Of a stretch of DNA of 64,000 nucleotides, positions 35,188 through 46,829 are shown piece by piece. This DNA comes from Lineus longissimus. Taxonomy: Eukaryota > Nemertea > Pilidiophora > Heteronemertea > Lineidae. Both the position numbers and the translations under genes were made by a program. Where the stretch lies: NCBI RefSeq assembly GCF_910592395.1, contig NC_088308.1:14215001-14279000 (forward strand), written 5' to 3'. The notes under the pieces are model-generated. The model did not search any database. It saw only the letters and a program-made list of their open reading frames with translations, and was not told where the DNA came from. Every line of letters begins with the position of its first letter. Position 1 is the first letter of the stretch.

Positions 35188-37038
35188 CTGGCCAAGAGAC
35201 TTGAAGACACCAGACTGATGAACAAAGAACTCGAGGAACATAGAACCCTCTTCATACCTGGAAGCATAAAAAGCCTGCTAGCGAATATTGATTATTCTTT
35301 AGAAAAAAACAGAAGATCTGCAAAACAGGAGTTGGCAAATAAGTTTGCTCATTTCTTTCATGAGAAGATCGAGACCATTCGTGCTGGCTTTGTTAATGAA
35401 TGTACTAGCCCGACTGTCCCACCTTTGGAAGATCGTTGTCTGACCAGTTTCAGGCCTGTGTCCTCTGATCAACTGCGAAAGGTGATCAAAGAGAGTCCTC
35501 CCAAATCATGCGGTTTGGACCCTTTGCCTACTTGGCTACTCAGGGATGATGTTGTGCTGGATGCAATTTTGCCACTGTTGGTTCGTTGTGTAAATGAATC
35601 GATTGGGACCGGTCAGGTACAGGACTGCTTAAAGAATGCCTTTGTGACACCACTGCTAAAGAAGTCAGGTTTGGATTGCAATATCCTCAAAAACTATCGC
35701 CCTGTGTCCAATCTTCCTTTTCTATCAAAAGTCATTGAAAAGGTGGTGGCGAAGCAGCTCGTGTTGCATATGAAGGTGCATGGCCTGTATGATCCGTTAC
35801 AATCTGCTTATAGAGTTGGACACAGCACGGAGACGGCATTACTGCGTATAAAGGCAGACATCGATGTGGCTCTTGACAGGGGGCAGGGTGTGATTTTGAT
35901 CCTCCTTGATATGTCTGCTGCTTTTGATACTATCAGCCATAAGCTTCTGATCTCACAACTTGAGGACAAGCTTGGTATCAGGGGGACAGCCTTGGAGTGG
36001 TTTAAATCCTACCTCAGCTCGAGAACTCAGTCGGTGCTCGTTCAAGGGCAAAAGTCTGACAAAATGCCTCTCCTCTCTGGGGTGCCACAGGGCTCCGTGC
36101 TTGGCCCTATACTCTTCTCTATATACATCAAACCCCTTGCGGCAATCATTGAAAATCATGACATGTGTCGTCATGGCTTCGCGGACGACATACAATTATA
36201 TGATACGTTCGATGTCACACCAGAAGGGCTCCGCCTTGCCATTAAAAAGGCTGAATCATGTGTAGCAGATGTTCGGGAGTGGCTTGGCCCCAATCACTTG
36301 AAGGGCAATGATGATAAAACTGAATTCCTCATCATTGCGTCGAAGAGAAAGCTGTCAAGACTTGAGCCACTTCCTTCAATCCGGATCGGATCATCCTCTG
36401 TTACTCCCTCATCTCAGGTTCGAAATCTTGGTGCTGTTTTTGATGCAAACATGTCTATGTCACAACAGGTGTCCCAAGTGGTGAGGGGGGTTTACTATCA
36501 GATCCATAGAATAGCAAAGATCAGACGATACCTGGACAATACCACCTGTGCCAGAGTAATAAATGCGCTAATAACATCTCGCCTGGATTTCCAAAACGGT
36601 CTTTTGCTCGGATTACCGGGCTGTGAAATCCAGCGCCTTCAAAAAGCACAAAATGCTAGTGCTCGCCTCTTAACCAGGTCCAAAAAGAGAGAGCACATAA
36701 CCCCTATTTTAAAATCTCTTCATTGGTTGCCGGTGACATCACGTATCGACTACAAAGTTCTTCTCACAACCCACAAGGTCATCCATCATGAGGAGAGCCC
36801 ACAGTATATGAAGGAACTTCTCAGTCTCCGTGCGCCCGGCCGCAGACTTCGGTCCTCGGATGACCCTTGGCTCCTTGCCATCCCACGTTCAAATGGGGTC
36901 TTCGGGGATCGATCTCTGTGTGTCCGGGCCGCGGGGCTGTGGAACGCCCTTCCAAGCTGGTTACGTGATGTCACTGTGCTAAACACCTTTAAGAGTAAAC
37001 TCAAAACTCATCTTTTTATCCTAACATATTCAGAGTAG
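35188..37038 (+). CDS. LINE reverse transcriptase (ORF2 C-terminal part)
   Basis: About 616 codons, open from the 5' truncation point with no stop. RT motifs in order: SCGLDPLPTWLL and YRPVSNLPFLSKVIEKV (motifs 1-2), LLDMSAAFDTISH (motif A), GVPQGSVLGPILF (motif B), FADDIQLY (motif C) and NDDKTEFLII (motif D/E). The C-terminal domain with HWLPVTSRIDYKVL and ERSLCVRAAGLWNALP-like RSLCVRAAGLWNALP is as in CR1/L2-type elements. The frame is intact although the apurinic endonuclease domain is lost. It has no convincing ATG at the left edge. Confidence 0.92.
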   Translation: MAKRLEDTRLMNKELEEHRTLFIPGSIKSLLANIDYSLEKNRRSAKQELANKFAHFFHEKIETIRAGFVNECTSPTVPPLEDRCLTSFRPVSSDQLRKVIKESPPKSCGLDPLPTWLLRDDVVLDAILPLLVRCVNESIGTGQVQDCLKNAFVTPLLKKSGLDCNILKNYRPVSNLPFLSKVIEKVVAKQLVLHMKVHGLYDPLQSAYRVGHSTETALLRIKADIDVALDRGQGVILILLDMSAAFDTISHKLLISQLEDKLGIRGTALEWFKSYLSSRTQSVLVQGQKSDKMPLLSGVPQGSVLGPILFSIYIKPLAAIIENHDMCRHGFADDIQLYDTFDVTPEGLRLAIKKAESCVADVREWLGPNHLKGNDDKTEFLIIASKRKLSRLEPLPSIRIGSSSVTPSSQVRNLGAVFDANMSMSQQVSQVVRGVYYQIHRIAKIRRYLDNTTCARVINALITSRLDFQNGLLLGLPGCEIQRLQKAQNASARLLTRSKKREHITPILKSLHWLPVTSRIDYKVLLTTHKVIHHEESPQYMKELLSLRAPGRRLRSSDDPWLLAIPRSNGVFGDRSLCVRAAGLWNALPSWLRDVTVLNTFKSKLKTHLFILTYSE

Positions 37039-37187
37039 GCCATACATGTTTTAAATATTGATATTTTCCGGATGTTTTTAAACTGTTTTTTATCCTCATG
37101 AAATCACCACTTTTAATGTACTCATTTAATATTATGTACAGTGCTTAGAAAATGTATGCACCATTATTTTAGCACTTTAAATCAAAT

Positions 37188-37210
37188 AAATTATTATTAT
37201 TATTATTATG
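37188..37210 (+). repeat. (ATT)n tail of the LINE
   Basis: Seven or so ATT units directly after the UTR, marking the LINE 3' end. Confidence 0.85.
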
Positions 37211-37683
37211 AAACCAATGGTACCCTATAAAAACATACATTCCTCCTTGAGGTGTCTTCGGATCCCACCACGGCCCATGTGGAATTCGTTCAAAAGGTTT
37301 ATTGAAATCTCAAAATAACATTTTTTTCTCGAAACGCCTGCCCGTCTTTTGCTTCATTAATTCGGGATTATATCCATTTTAAGCATCTTTTGGATATTAT
37401 TACTAAAGTTTCAAAAATCAAAAAACATATGTCGGGGGGGGGGGGGTAAACCCCCTGAAATTGAAGTGTGATTAAAAAACAGTGTGAATATTCATGTGGT
37501 TCTCTCTCGGAGCTCAGAATAGTCGAGTTGCTTCATTCGCGCGTTTATCTCTTCTGGCGGCCATTTTAAGTCAAATTTAAGCCATTTGAAACGAATCCAT
37601 GGACTTGAGAAACATTGTTTACATTGGATACGTCGTATGCACGTTAACCATAGTAGCGCTTCGCAGAAAAGCCTTGCTGCGCG
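37211..37683. other. No gene; unassigned flank of the composite repeat
   Basis: Contains one G12 run (37434-37446). I see no reading frame or repeat boundary that I can support. Confidence 0.3.
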
Positions 37684-38645
37684 CTTATGATCCAAGGAGG
37701 ATACCGCGGTGACGTCACATCACGTGATCCCGACCCATATTAGTGATCGCTATGGCCAATCAGATTCAGTCTACTGACAGCACCAGCACTGAACACATCT
37801 CCACGTCTCACTGTCTGGAGCGCTCCTGTACACAAAAACACCAATAGACATGAAATATTGCAATACCTAGTATGGATTCTTCCTGTGTAAAATAAAATTT
37901 ACAGAGCAGATTAACTTCCACGAATAAAAAAGACGTTTGGCGTGGCCAAAGTGCGGAAATAATGTCTCCGCTAAAATACACTACGAAATACACTAATCAA
38001 TGCACTACGCAATATACAGTAGAGATGCAGTTGAGTTTGTTATTGTTTTGACTTAGAAGCTCGCCCATATCATAATATATTCATGTATTCATGAAGTATG
38101 AACTCATTTCTGTCACATACAACTCTAAGAACAGTCAATTTCTCCTTAAATCATCACCGAAACCGCGATATCCGCAGGAAGATTTCGTTCTAGTGTCCGA
38201 AAATGCATGATCTTACAGGGGCGCTAACTCGACAAATAGAGGGGATCTATGGGGATCTATGCGAGTTTTAGGTATAACAGGTCTCGAACTTGTAAATCTG
38301 TAAACATGACTCCAAATCCCATTATGATAATGAAGAGATTGCCCCATATCTGGGAGACTGTTTTGAAACCATCGCTAATTTTGGAAGATCGGTGCCCGGC
38401 TATTTGGTTTAAAAAACCCTATTTTTCCCCATCAAAACAGCACTTTTCATTATTCAAATGATAGCTTATTGTCTGAAGACTTATTTCATAGCAGAAAAGT
38501 ACTAATAACTCTGATTTGATGCGAAAAATCTAACTTTTTTGATGACTTGATTTTCCCTTGGCCGTGGATCGAGTTTGTTTACAATATGCAGCGCCATCTT
38601 GGAAAAAGCCGTGACGTCACCGCGGTATCCTCCTTGCTTATGATC
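37684..38645. mobile_element. 944-bp TIR element with 9-bp target duplication
   Basis: The element at 37693-38636 is flanked by exact CTTATGATC (37684-37692, 38637-38645). The ends are perfect inverted repeats of about 26 bp starting CAAGGAGGATACCGCGG. It interrupts the composite repeat, whose GATCCAAATAATGCAAATAC block resumes on the right. No transposase. Confidence 0.88.
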
Positions 38646-39691
38646 CAAATAATGCAAATACGCTTTTCGTGCCATCTAACATGCACTTCACTGCCCACTG
38701 CGCGTGCAAATTGGCGAGAAAAAATTATTGTCAAAACTCGCGCAGATTCGTGAAACAAGTCTCAGTTGGCAAATTGGCCGAACTCTCAATATACACCATC
38801 TAGATTCTGCACCCTAGCGGACAGAGAACAAACTACTTTCGGCCGTCTGCTTCAGTGGCGTCCGCACACGAATGAAGACACGATTTCGATTCTTCCTTTC
38901 AAATTTCCCAAATTCTTGCAATATTTAGTAATTTTAACAGCAGTAAACCAATTCAATTGATCATTATTACCATTCAGAACATACATAGAGACTTTTTCCA
39001 TAACACGACCTTTCGCAATAATTATTTTTGGCATTTTGTGGCACTGGCACTTGACTTGGCAGTCACAACCAAGTCCAAAGACAATTTAAACTAATTTATT
39101 TTGATGTCATAATGGCAGGCCTATAGGCTCAAAATCACCCAGTGAGTGGGTACACGGAAGGGTTAATTGACTGTCCAATGGCAATGCATGCAATGGGGGG
39201 GGGGGGGGCTTCCCCCATTGCATTGGATAATATCAAATTCAAATTCTTTATTTGCACAACTATCACAAGTACAGATAACATCCATTGCCCCCCCCCCCCC
39301 AGCGGTAAATGACATGGAAGGGCTAGTTGACTGTCCGCCGGGGGGGTTCGGGGGCTCCCCCCATTGCACTGGAATGACATCCATCCCCCCCCCCCTCCCA
39401 GCAGTATGACACAGAAGGGCTAGTTGACTGTCCACCGGGGGGGTTTGGGGGGGGGGCTTCCCCCAACGCACTGGTTAAAACCTATGTCGACAGAGGGGGG
39501 TTTGGGGGGTGTCCCCCATTGTAACAGCTGTAGTTGTTAGAGCTTGCACTTAACATATGCTCGTAGGGGGGTTCGGTGGTGTTAGAGCTTGCACTTAACA
39601 TATGCTCGTAGGGGGGTTCGGGGGTGATCCCCCGACCTAAAGGGGGGCTCACTAAGTCCTTGACTTTACATATTACCGATGTAATTATGAT
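38646..39691. mobile_element. G/C-tract composite repeat, rearranged copy
   Basis: Resumes the block GATCCAAATAATGCAAATAC after the inserted element, then carries two or three iterations of the C-run/G-run module (39285-39480) and ends CTTGACTTTACATATTA at about 39673. Confidence 0.7.
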
Positions 39692-40998
39692 AAGCCCCCC
39701 TTCTTAGGGGGGCTTTTAAAGGAATTCAATGGAATTCCATTAGAAATTCAATGTATAGCTTGAAACAAAAATTTTTGGTCAAAAAATCTGCGGGGTAGTT
39801 TTTATGTGTCTGTGCGTCACTCCAGTGGGTCGGTGGGTCGCGCGCCCATTGGCTGATTTTCAATTTTCAAGAATTAATTTCAATTTTAGGGGGGTTCGGG
39901 GGGCCTTTCCCCCCGACACATGCCTAAAAAAATCAGGAAACATTTATTTGTATTCTAATTAGAAAAACTGCCGCCTAAATCACGCATTACTCACAAAAAT
40001 GCCGACGTTTTATTTCAATTTTGCCGAGGTCACGTGACATATAGTTTATTCCACACACGCGCGCGCTCGCCTGGTAACTGGTGCCAAGACGTGTTTCTTC
40101 AGTGTTTTCTCGAAATCACACTAAATCAACAATACAATATGATCCAAATAATGCGAATACGCTTTTCGTGCCATCTGACATGCACTTGACTGCCCACTGC
40201 GCGTGCAAATTAGCGAGAAAAAATTATTGTTATTGACTTTTTTTTCTTCCAATATATACACCAGCGGAACCATTTCCACCTCGGCCGTGGCCTAATATTC
40301 CCAACAATTTTAGGGGGGGTTCGGGGGATTTTTATCCCCCCGACACATACTTCAGGACAGATCAAAGAATTTCATTTGCATGTCCGCCTTAACAGCTTAA
40401 ATCCTGTACAAATGTGCTGTTTATTTGCGGAATTCAATCAAAACTCGCGCAGTACAGATGACATCCATCGCCCCCCCCCCCCCCCCCCCCAGCGGTAAAT
40501 GACATGGAATTGGAAGGGCTAGTTGACTGTTCACCGGGGGGGGGGGGGGGGGTTTGGGGGGAGCTTCCCCCCAACGCACTGGTAAAAACCTATGTCGACG
40601 GAGGGGGGTTTGGGGGGTGTCCCCCCATTGTAACAGCTGTAGTTGTTAGAGCTTGCACTTAACATATGCTCGTAGGGAGGTTCGGGGAGCTCTCCCGACC
40701 TAAAGGGGGGCTCACTAAGTCCTTGACTTTACATATTAAGCTCTATGTGACTGTGCCACAGTTCCGGTCTTGGCTGTGGTCTCTGCCCATTAGCGAGAAA
40801 AAAATATTGTTATTGACTTTTTTTTGCCAATATATACACCTGCGGAACCATTTCCACATCGGCCGTGGCCTAATAATCCCAACAATTTTAGGGAGGTTCG
40901 GGGGGATTCCCCACAACACATACTTCAGGACAGATCAAAAAATTTCATTTGCATGTCCGCCTTAACAGCTTAAATCCTGTACAAAAGTGCTGTTTATT
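39692..40998. mobile_element. G/C-tract composite repeat, copy 4, plus a partial unit
   Basis: Hairpin start (39695-39715), all marker blocks, then the C and G runs (40471-40490, 40536-40552) ending CTTGACTTTACATATTA at 40737, followed by a partial unit that is cut by the next element at 40999. Confidence 0.78.
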
Positions 40999-41322
40999 TC
41001 ATATGCATTCGGAGAGCGCGATCGCTACTGGGAACCTTTTGGTCGCTCGTGGGACCCACTTTGATGATCGCCGCCCAGACCCTCACGTGACCCGCGTGTT
41101 AATAGATGGCGACGGCGTTGTTCCAGGCGGCGGTCGACCTGCATATTTAATGCTTTCCCTGTGTATTTGAGTATAAACTTGTACGATAAATGATAAGCGT
41201 GTGTGATCCGTGGTTGATGGATACTAATATCATAATATGGGGGAAGGCGCCGTGGAGGTCTATAGCCAGGGTGGGGTGGGGGTTATAGTTAGGATGATGG
41301 TATCCTGGCCGTTGACCGAAAA

Positions 41323-42065
41323 GCAATATACAATACAATACAATAAAAACTTGTAAGGCGCTCAAATCCAGCAATTAAACTGTTCGAGTGCGCCCCCTAG
41401 CGAGCAAAGTACTTCTGAAATAGGACCGTCTTTAGAGTGTTCCTGAAAGCAAGGAGTGACTGAGTGTCCCGTAGATTACAGCTTAGAGAGTTCCACAGTT
41501 GGGGAGCCAGAAAACTGAAGGCACGCCCACCAAATGATGTAGTCTTTGAACGCGGCACAGATAGGAGGTTCTTGTCAGATGATCGGAGTGACCTCGATGG
41601 GGTGTACAACTGCAAAAGATCCTGCAGGTAATCAGGGGCAATACCATTTACCGCCTTGTAGACTAGAGTTAGCACCTTGAACTCGATACGGGCACGGACG
41701 GGGAGCCAGTGAAGATCTTCTAGAACCGGGCTGATGTGATTCCTACGTGGTGTACGGGTTATCAAACGAGCTGCATTGTTCTGGACCACTTGAAGTTTGT
41801 CGGCAAGTTCCTCGGATACCCCTAGTAGGAGACTATTGCAATAGTCCAGTCGTGATAACACCATGGCCTGAGTCAGTGTCCTGGTTGCTTCATTTGTGAG
41901 GAGGTGGCGAGCAAGTGCCTCATTTCTGAGGTGGTAGTTGGCAGAACTGACAACAGCTCTAACATGGGAAGCCATCGACAGTGATGAGTCAAACAAGACC
42001 CCGAGGTTCCGAACGGGACCATCCGCAACATGAACATTGATCCCAGCTATGAGAAAGCAGTGGGG
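41323..42065 (-). mobile_element. LINE 3' fragment, minus strand
   Basis: Ends at a (TTGTA)n-type tail (41323-41345 on the plus strand as CAATA repeats) and contains the RT C-terminal frame. It is flanked by direct copies of a 70-75-bp sequence (41173-41243 and 42100-42172). Confidence 0.75.
41397..41996 (-). pseudogene. LINE RT C-terminal fragment
   Basis: 199 codons homologous in pattern to the C-terminal part of the LINE at 35188-37038 (LSRLDYCNSLLLG, ISPVLEDLHWLPVRARIEFKVL, PQLWNSL) but a different subfamily with its own tail type. It lacks the catalytic RT motifs, so it is a remnant. Confidence 0.82.
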
Positions 42066-42511
42066 GAGGACCAGGGAATATGGGGGCTATAGTTATATTT
42101 AGGTATTGATTTATACGATAAATGATAAGCGTTTGTGATCCGTAATTGTGGATACTAATATCATATAATAAATATGTTTTTGTCCGCTCGGAACTATTTA
42201 ATCTACAGACATAGGCATCACACTGTAGGCCCGAATAAGATCAATACCCATGTCGTGATTTTACTATTTAGCAAATTTTATCCCGGCAAATTATATTTTA
42301 ATGTGATTTATCCCGGCAAATTATATATTAATGTGATTTTACGCCTGACCATGCTCCACACATAGATAACGCATGCGCAGTAGCAGCATCTTAAATGGAG
42401 AATTGGTCACGTGAGGGTCTGGGCGGCGATCATCAAAGCGGGTCCCACGAGCGACCAAAAGGTTCCCAGTAGCATAAGCGATCGCGCTCTCCGAACCCTG
42501 ATCGTTTATTT

Positions 42512-43677
42512 GCGGAATTCAATTGCGGAACTCTCCCCGTTGCACTGGATAATATCATGACATCCATCGCCCCCCCCCCCCCAGCAGTATGACACAGAAG
42601 GGCTAGTTGACTGTCCACCGGGGGGGGGGCTTCCCCCAACGCACTGGTTAAAACCTATGTCGACGGAGGGGGGTTTGGGGGTGCCCCCCATTGTAACAGC
42701 TGTAGTTGTTGGAGCTTGCACTTAACATATGCTCGTAGGGGGGTTCGGGGAGCTCCCCCGACAGAAAGGGGGGTGCACTAAGTCTGTGACTTTACATATT
42801 AGTATATGTTTGTCATGATCATCATGGAAAAGGATCGCCTGCCTCCCCTTAGGCAACTGTCACATAGACCTCACGTTTTCACACCTCATGCGTTCACGGG
42901 TCATTCATGACCTGAAGAATTCCCCAGGTATTTTCAATATACCATGTCACATAGGGCCTAATTTTGTAGTCATTTTTATTTTTGGCCGATTCATGTCATT
43001 TCGTGCGTGAACTCATGAATGTCATAAATGACTCAAAGAATTGGACGGCCAATTCTTTGTGACGTGAACTAGGTGCAGAGAGGAGGTGCCTGCTGTCAAA
43101 ATCACTTGAATATGAGTATCCGATGGTTTCAGACCTTTTTTTACCGTAATTGGAGTTCTCCAGTTACAACCGATAGGTTCGAGATGCGGCAGCACGAGTC
43201 TCATCGAAGGTTTGATAAGACATTCGCATGTAATTAAAGAAGAGTTCCTCATCCGGATGGTTGACGAGATGTTTTTAGGTTCTGTGGAACTCCCCCCTGG
43301 TGTTTCGGACCAGGAAATGTTCCCTACACCATACTGTACGATGTTGCCTTCGCTTTCTTTTGCGGCCGTTCTGCATTAACAGCAACATGGCCAACATTTC
43401 GTCCTCGGAGAAGTCCATTTCCGTCCGCGGGAAACGCCAAGTGACAAATGAACGAGTTCAAAGTGAACCATATGTGACATCCCCTAAAAAATGACGGATG
43501 AATCGTGACGCGTGAGGCCTCATGTGTGACACGTATGGCCTCACGCGTGAGGCGTGAAAAATGAATCGTTCATTTCTATGTGACAGTTGCCTTAGCCCAC
43601 AAGCAACCTTTTTGTGCACATTAGTTTTTTTTTACCTCCAGATCAGAAATTCGAAAAGAATTTAAAGCCATATATAT
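42512..43677. other. Composite repeat remainder, then unassigned sequence
   Basis: 42512-42800 is the C/G-run module ending GACTTTACATATTA. 42800-43677 includes an inverted pairing of TCATGAATGTCATAAATGACTC-type phrases and CACGCGTGAGGC near 43500-43560, but no gene. Confidence 0.4.
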
Positions 43678-43897
43678 GAAAGGGACACTATAGACTAGGG
43701 CGGACAAGTTAAAGTTACAGAACGTCCCGAATAGGGATATCTCGCACCTCACAGTATGTCTAAACTATTTAAGCTTTTACAAGGAATATATTTAATGCTG
43801 AATCTAACTTGACCCAGTGCCCTTACTCTGTATGTTAGTCACCTGAAGATGGCCAATTTAACCCCCATGCTCCTGCCTATAGTCCCCCTTTAAAAGA
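43678..43897. repeat. 210-bp short repeat, copy 1
   Basis: Starts AAAGGGACACTATAGAC and ends CTGCCTATAGTCCCCCTTTAA, so the ends are inverted repeats. Internal phrases AAAGTTACA and CAGTGCCCTTACTCTGT recur at 45400-45615 and, inverted, at 20752-20961. MITE-like. Confidence 0.75.
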
Positions 43898-44130
43898 TTT
43901 TTCCCTGCTTAGGTACTCCAGAGCACTGGGCCCGGTTGTTCAAAGCACCGATAAGGTTATCGGTCGATAAGTGTTGTCGGTGGATACAAATCAGTTGTCG
44001 GCCGATAGGTAATCCACCGACAAGTATGAGTTGCTCAAAGCCAATTTTTAGGCCCTTTTAGTTGTCAGTGGATTTGTCAGTGGATTATCCCACAATGCAC
44101 CTTGTCATCTCACTTCCTGTATCAAAAAAA

Positions 44131-44611
44131 ATGTCTGACCAAGAGCTGTCTGCTGCAGAAGAGAATGGTAAAATTATTAGAAAGAAGAACTTTACGGATA
44201 AAGAGGTGGCTCTGCTGCTCGACCTAGCAGATCGAGCCACACATCAAGCTTTTAACATCAAAGTTGACAAACACTGTCACCAACAAACTAAAGAAGAGTG
44301 TTTGGTATGATATTTCAAGAAAAATTAATGCCCAGGGGGTGGAACAGAGAACCTGGAGGGAAATTAAATGCAAATGGCAAGGGCTGACAAGTGGAGCCAA
44401 GAATAAGATAGCCAAGGAAAAGAGAGAGAAGAGGAAGACCGGAGGTGGACCAGGCCCACGACCGTTAGACCCCGTGTCACAGAAGATAGTGAGCCTTTTT
44501 GGTGACAGCCAAGCTGGGCTGGAATCTCTGGTGGTGTGGAATCTGCAGTGCCATCAACATCAGCAGCACTGCCAACAGCACCAAATTTCAGGTCAAATGG
44601 GTCAAGAATAA
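44131..44611 (+). pseudogene. Harbinger Myb/SANT-like DNA-binding protein, frameshifted
   Basis: Starts at the ATG at 44131 with an acidic leader and KKNFTDKEVALLLDLAD (first helix of the Myb-like domain). Near 44264 the frame must change to reach TNKLKKSVWYDISRKINAQG...WREIKCKWQGL, the rest of the domain. A basic, Pro/Gly linker and a Gln/His-rich end follow. In Harbinger elements this protein assists the nuclease. Frameshift makes it a likely pseudogene. Confidence 0.75.
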
Positions 44612-45399
44612 TATTTATCTATCTATGAATTAATCTTTAAATCCTTTTCTTTTGCAGGATTCAGTTTCAAATTGCAGCAACACATACACGCCGTACATCC
44701 ATTAATTCCAATTTGTTAGTTACTGTTTAGCTAAAGTGAATACCATTAGGTTTTTCATTGTTTTTGGAAGAAATAACTCATAAAAGATAATTATGCTGGT
44801 GTATCTGTGATGCTTGTTTTGAAAGTAAATCTTACTGCATACACTCGGTGAACCCTGAATGTGTATTTGAAGTTTGCCTATTAGAAGAAACGTTCAGTGA
44901 CAAATTTCCGCATAGCAAACCCATCATTAGGACACTGGTAGACATGTCTTTGTCGTGGTTCACGCCTTGGACGTCCAAACAGCGGCAGCAATATTGTGCA
45001 GGACACAACAAACAATGATGATTTTACATGTTCTGTCAGGACGCATTCGGATTTCCCCATGAAGACAATGAAATCGTCTCTTCATCACCCCAAAACAACG
45101 CTCGATGGAATTGCGTGTCTTCTTCTGAGCTGAGTTATAGCGTTTCTCAGCACGTGTTGTGGGCGTCAGATAGGGGGTTAAAAGAAACGGCTTACAAGGA
45201 TAGCCGGAATCTCCCAACAGATAGCCTTCTTGCATGTTGTTCTCGGAGAGGTGCTGTCCAATTTCGCTCTCCTTGAAGATGTGGGAGTCGTGTGTGGCTC
45301 CAGGCCAGCGAGCTACCACATTTATAAGTTTCCCTGCAATAAGTTAAAAAGAATGTTTAGTAGTTTTATCTAGATATCCTTATAGAGATCCTCGGGCAG

Positions 45400-45615
45400 T
45401 GATAAGTACCACAGTCACACAAAGAAGAGGATAGGGGCAAGATAAAGTTACACAGAGTGGTCAATACGGGTCTCTCCCATCTCACATTACGTCAAACCTA
45501 TTCACCCTTGTATGAGGAATATTTAGTGCTGAATCAAACATGACCCAGTGCCCTAAGTCTTCTAAAGGTGACCAATATAATAGCTTCCTGCTCCTGCCTA
45601 CAGTCCCCCTTTAAG
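45400..45615. repeat. 210-bp short repeat, copy 2
   Basis: Same phrases and order as 43678-43897, ending CTGCCTACAGTCCCCCTTTAA; located in the gap of the transposase gene. Confidence 0.75.
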
Positions 45616-45994
45616 TTTTTTTGATTGAGCATTAGAATGATAAGAATCACCTATTCATAGATCAAGCTTTCATTAGATTTTTAGTTTAGATAAATATTAT
45701 ACAGAAATTGATAAAAAAAATTTTTGAATCACACTATAGTTACGATTTTGAAAGATATGTCATCCCATATGCCAGGAAATTTGTGCTATCACACACTGTC
45801 GACATGTCATGACTGTTCTGACACACAAAATCGCATGGTTTCTTCCCAAATTAATGATCTGGCAGAGTAGGTACGCAGTATATAAGTGGATGTCTGTTTA
45901 CAAAGCGCTTTTCTGTGCGTTTGATGAGTTTTCAGGTGCCCAATAGCCACAGAAATCATGAAATGAGCGAGTGTAGTGTAGGCGGTGACAGTCT

Positions 45995-46030
45995 ATGTAC
46001 ATGATGTACATGATGTACATGATGTACACA
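45995..46030. repeat. 12-bp tandem repeat
   Basis: Three or so units of GTACATGATGTA. Confidence 0.8.
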
Positions 46031-46304
46031 AGCATGACGATACACTCACACTCATTTCACTGACTGCTAGAGTACACGCAGTAGGCCTATGTGTTCAACT
46101 TACCTCTGTGGTCACAGATTCCCTGTGTGTTGATACTGTGGTACTGCTTACGGTTGACGAAGCAAGACTCGTAGGTCGGTTTATTAGGGCCTTCTCCATT
46201 TTCACGAAACCACAGTGGGGTTGATGGTGACTGTATCTTAATGTGGGTACCATCAACGCATCCGATGACTTCTGGAAACCCAGCCATTTCATAGAATCGG
46301 AACG

Positions 46305-46428
46305 AGTTTAGAATCCCCGATCACACCCCAAAAAAAGGTCATCGGTTGACTAACCAAGCACCACTGTTCAATGGATTTATAGTTGAATGCGATCAAACTA
46401 CGTCATTTGCGATCGGGGATTCTAAAGT
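46305..46428. mobile_element. 118-bp MITE in the transposase gene
   Basis: Inverted ends TTAGAATCCCCGATC at 46308 and 46425 with AGT duplicated on both sides (46305-46307, 46426-46428). A 3-bp duplication suggests mobilisation by a Harbinger-type nuclease. Confidence 0.85.
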
Positions 46429-46829
46429 TTAGCCATAGAATCCTGTGTGAATTTTTCTGCACTCGTCCTGTTCTGTGGGCCATTTGATAAAGTCATCTTT
46501 GATGCCAACCAGAGCATTACTAACTGCCACGACAATTTTGCTTACTGTGCCCTTATCGTATCCCTGTAAATCTCCAACGATTTGGAGAAAAGACCCTGAG
46601 GCGTAGAAGCGAAGGGCTAACATCACTTGCCTTTCAGCAGAGAGGCTTTTGTTTCGCCTGGTAGGCCTCTCCAGTTTGTCCCTTATCAAGTCAGTGATGT
46701 AAATAATACTTAGCCTGCTGAATCTATATCGTTTTCTTAACCCTTCATCATCATATATATCCAAATCATTCTCTCTATGCCGGAAAGTTTTGGGTTTTTG
46801 GTTCACCTGTGAGCCTTTACCATCACGCA

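Larger units (their letters stand above)
35161..37210 (+). mobile_element. 5'-truncated non-LTR retrotransposon (CR1/Jockey-like)
   Basis: Carries a reverse transcriptase frame, a short 3' UTR and a 3' terminal (ATT)n tail at 37188-37209. No endonuclease domain precedes the RT, so the element is truncated at its 5' end in the usual LINE manner. Confidence 0.85.
40992..42511. mobile_element. 1.5-kb TIR element with 8-bp target duplication, containing a LINE fragment
   Basis: Flanks GTTTATTT at 40992-40999 and 42504-42511. Outer inverted repeats of about 85 bp start near 41008 (TTCGGAGAGCGCGATCGC) and end near 42496. The 8-bp duplication fits a hAT-like element. A minus-strand LINE piece sits in its middle. 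The outer composite repeat continues on both sides. Confidence 0.75.
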
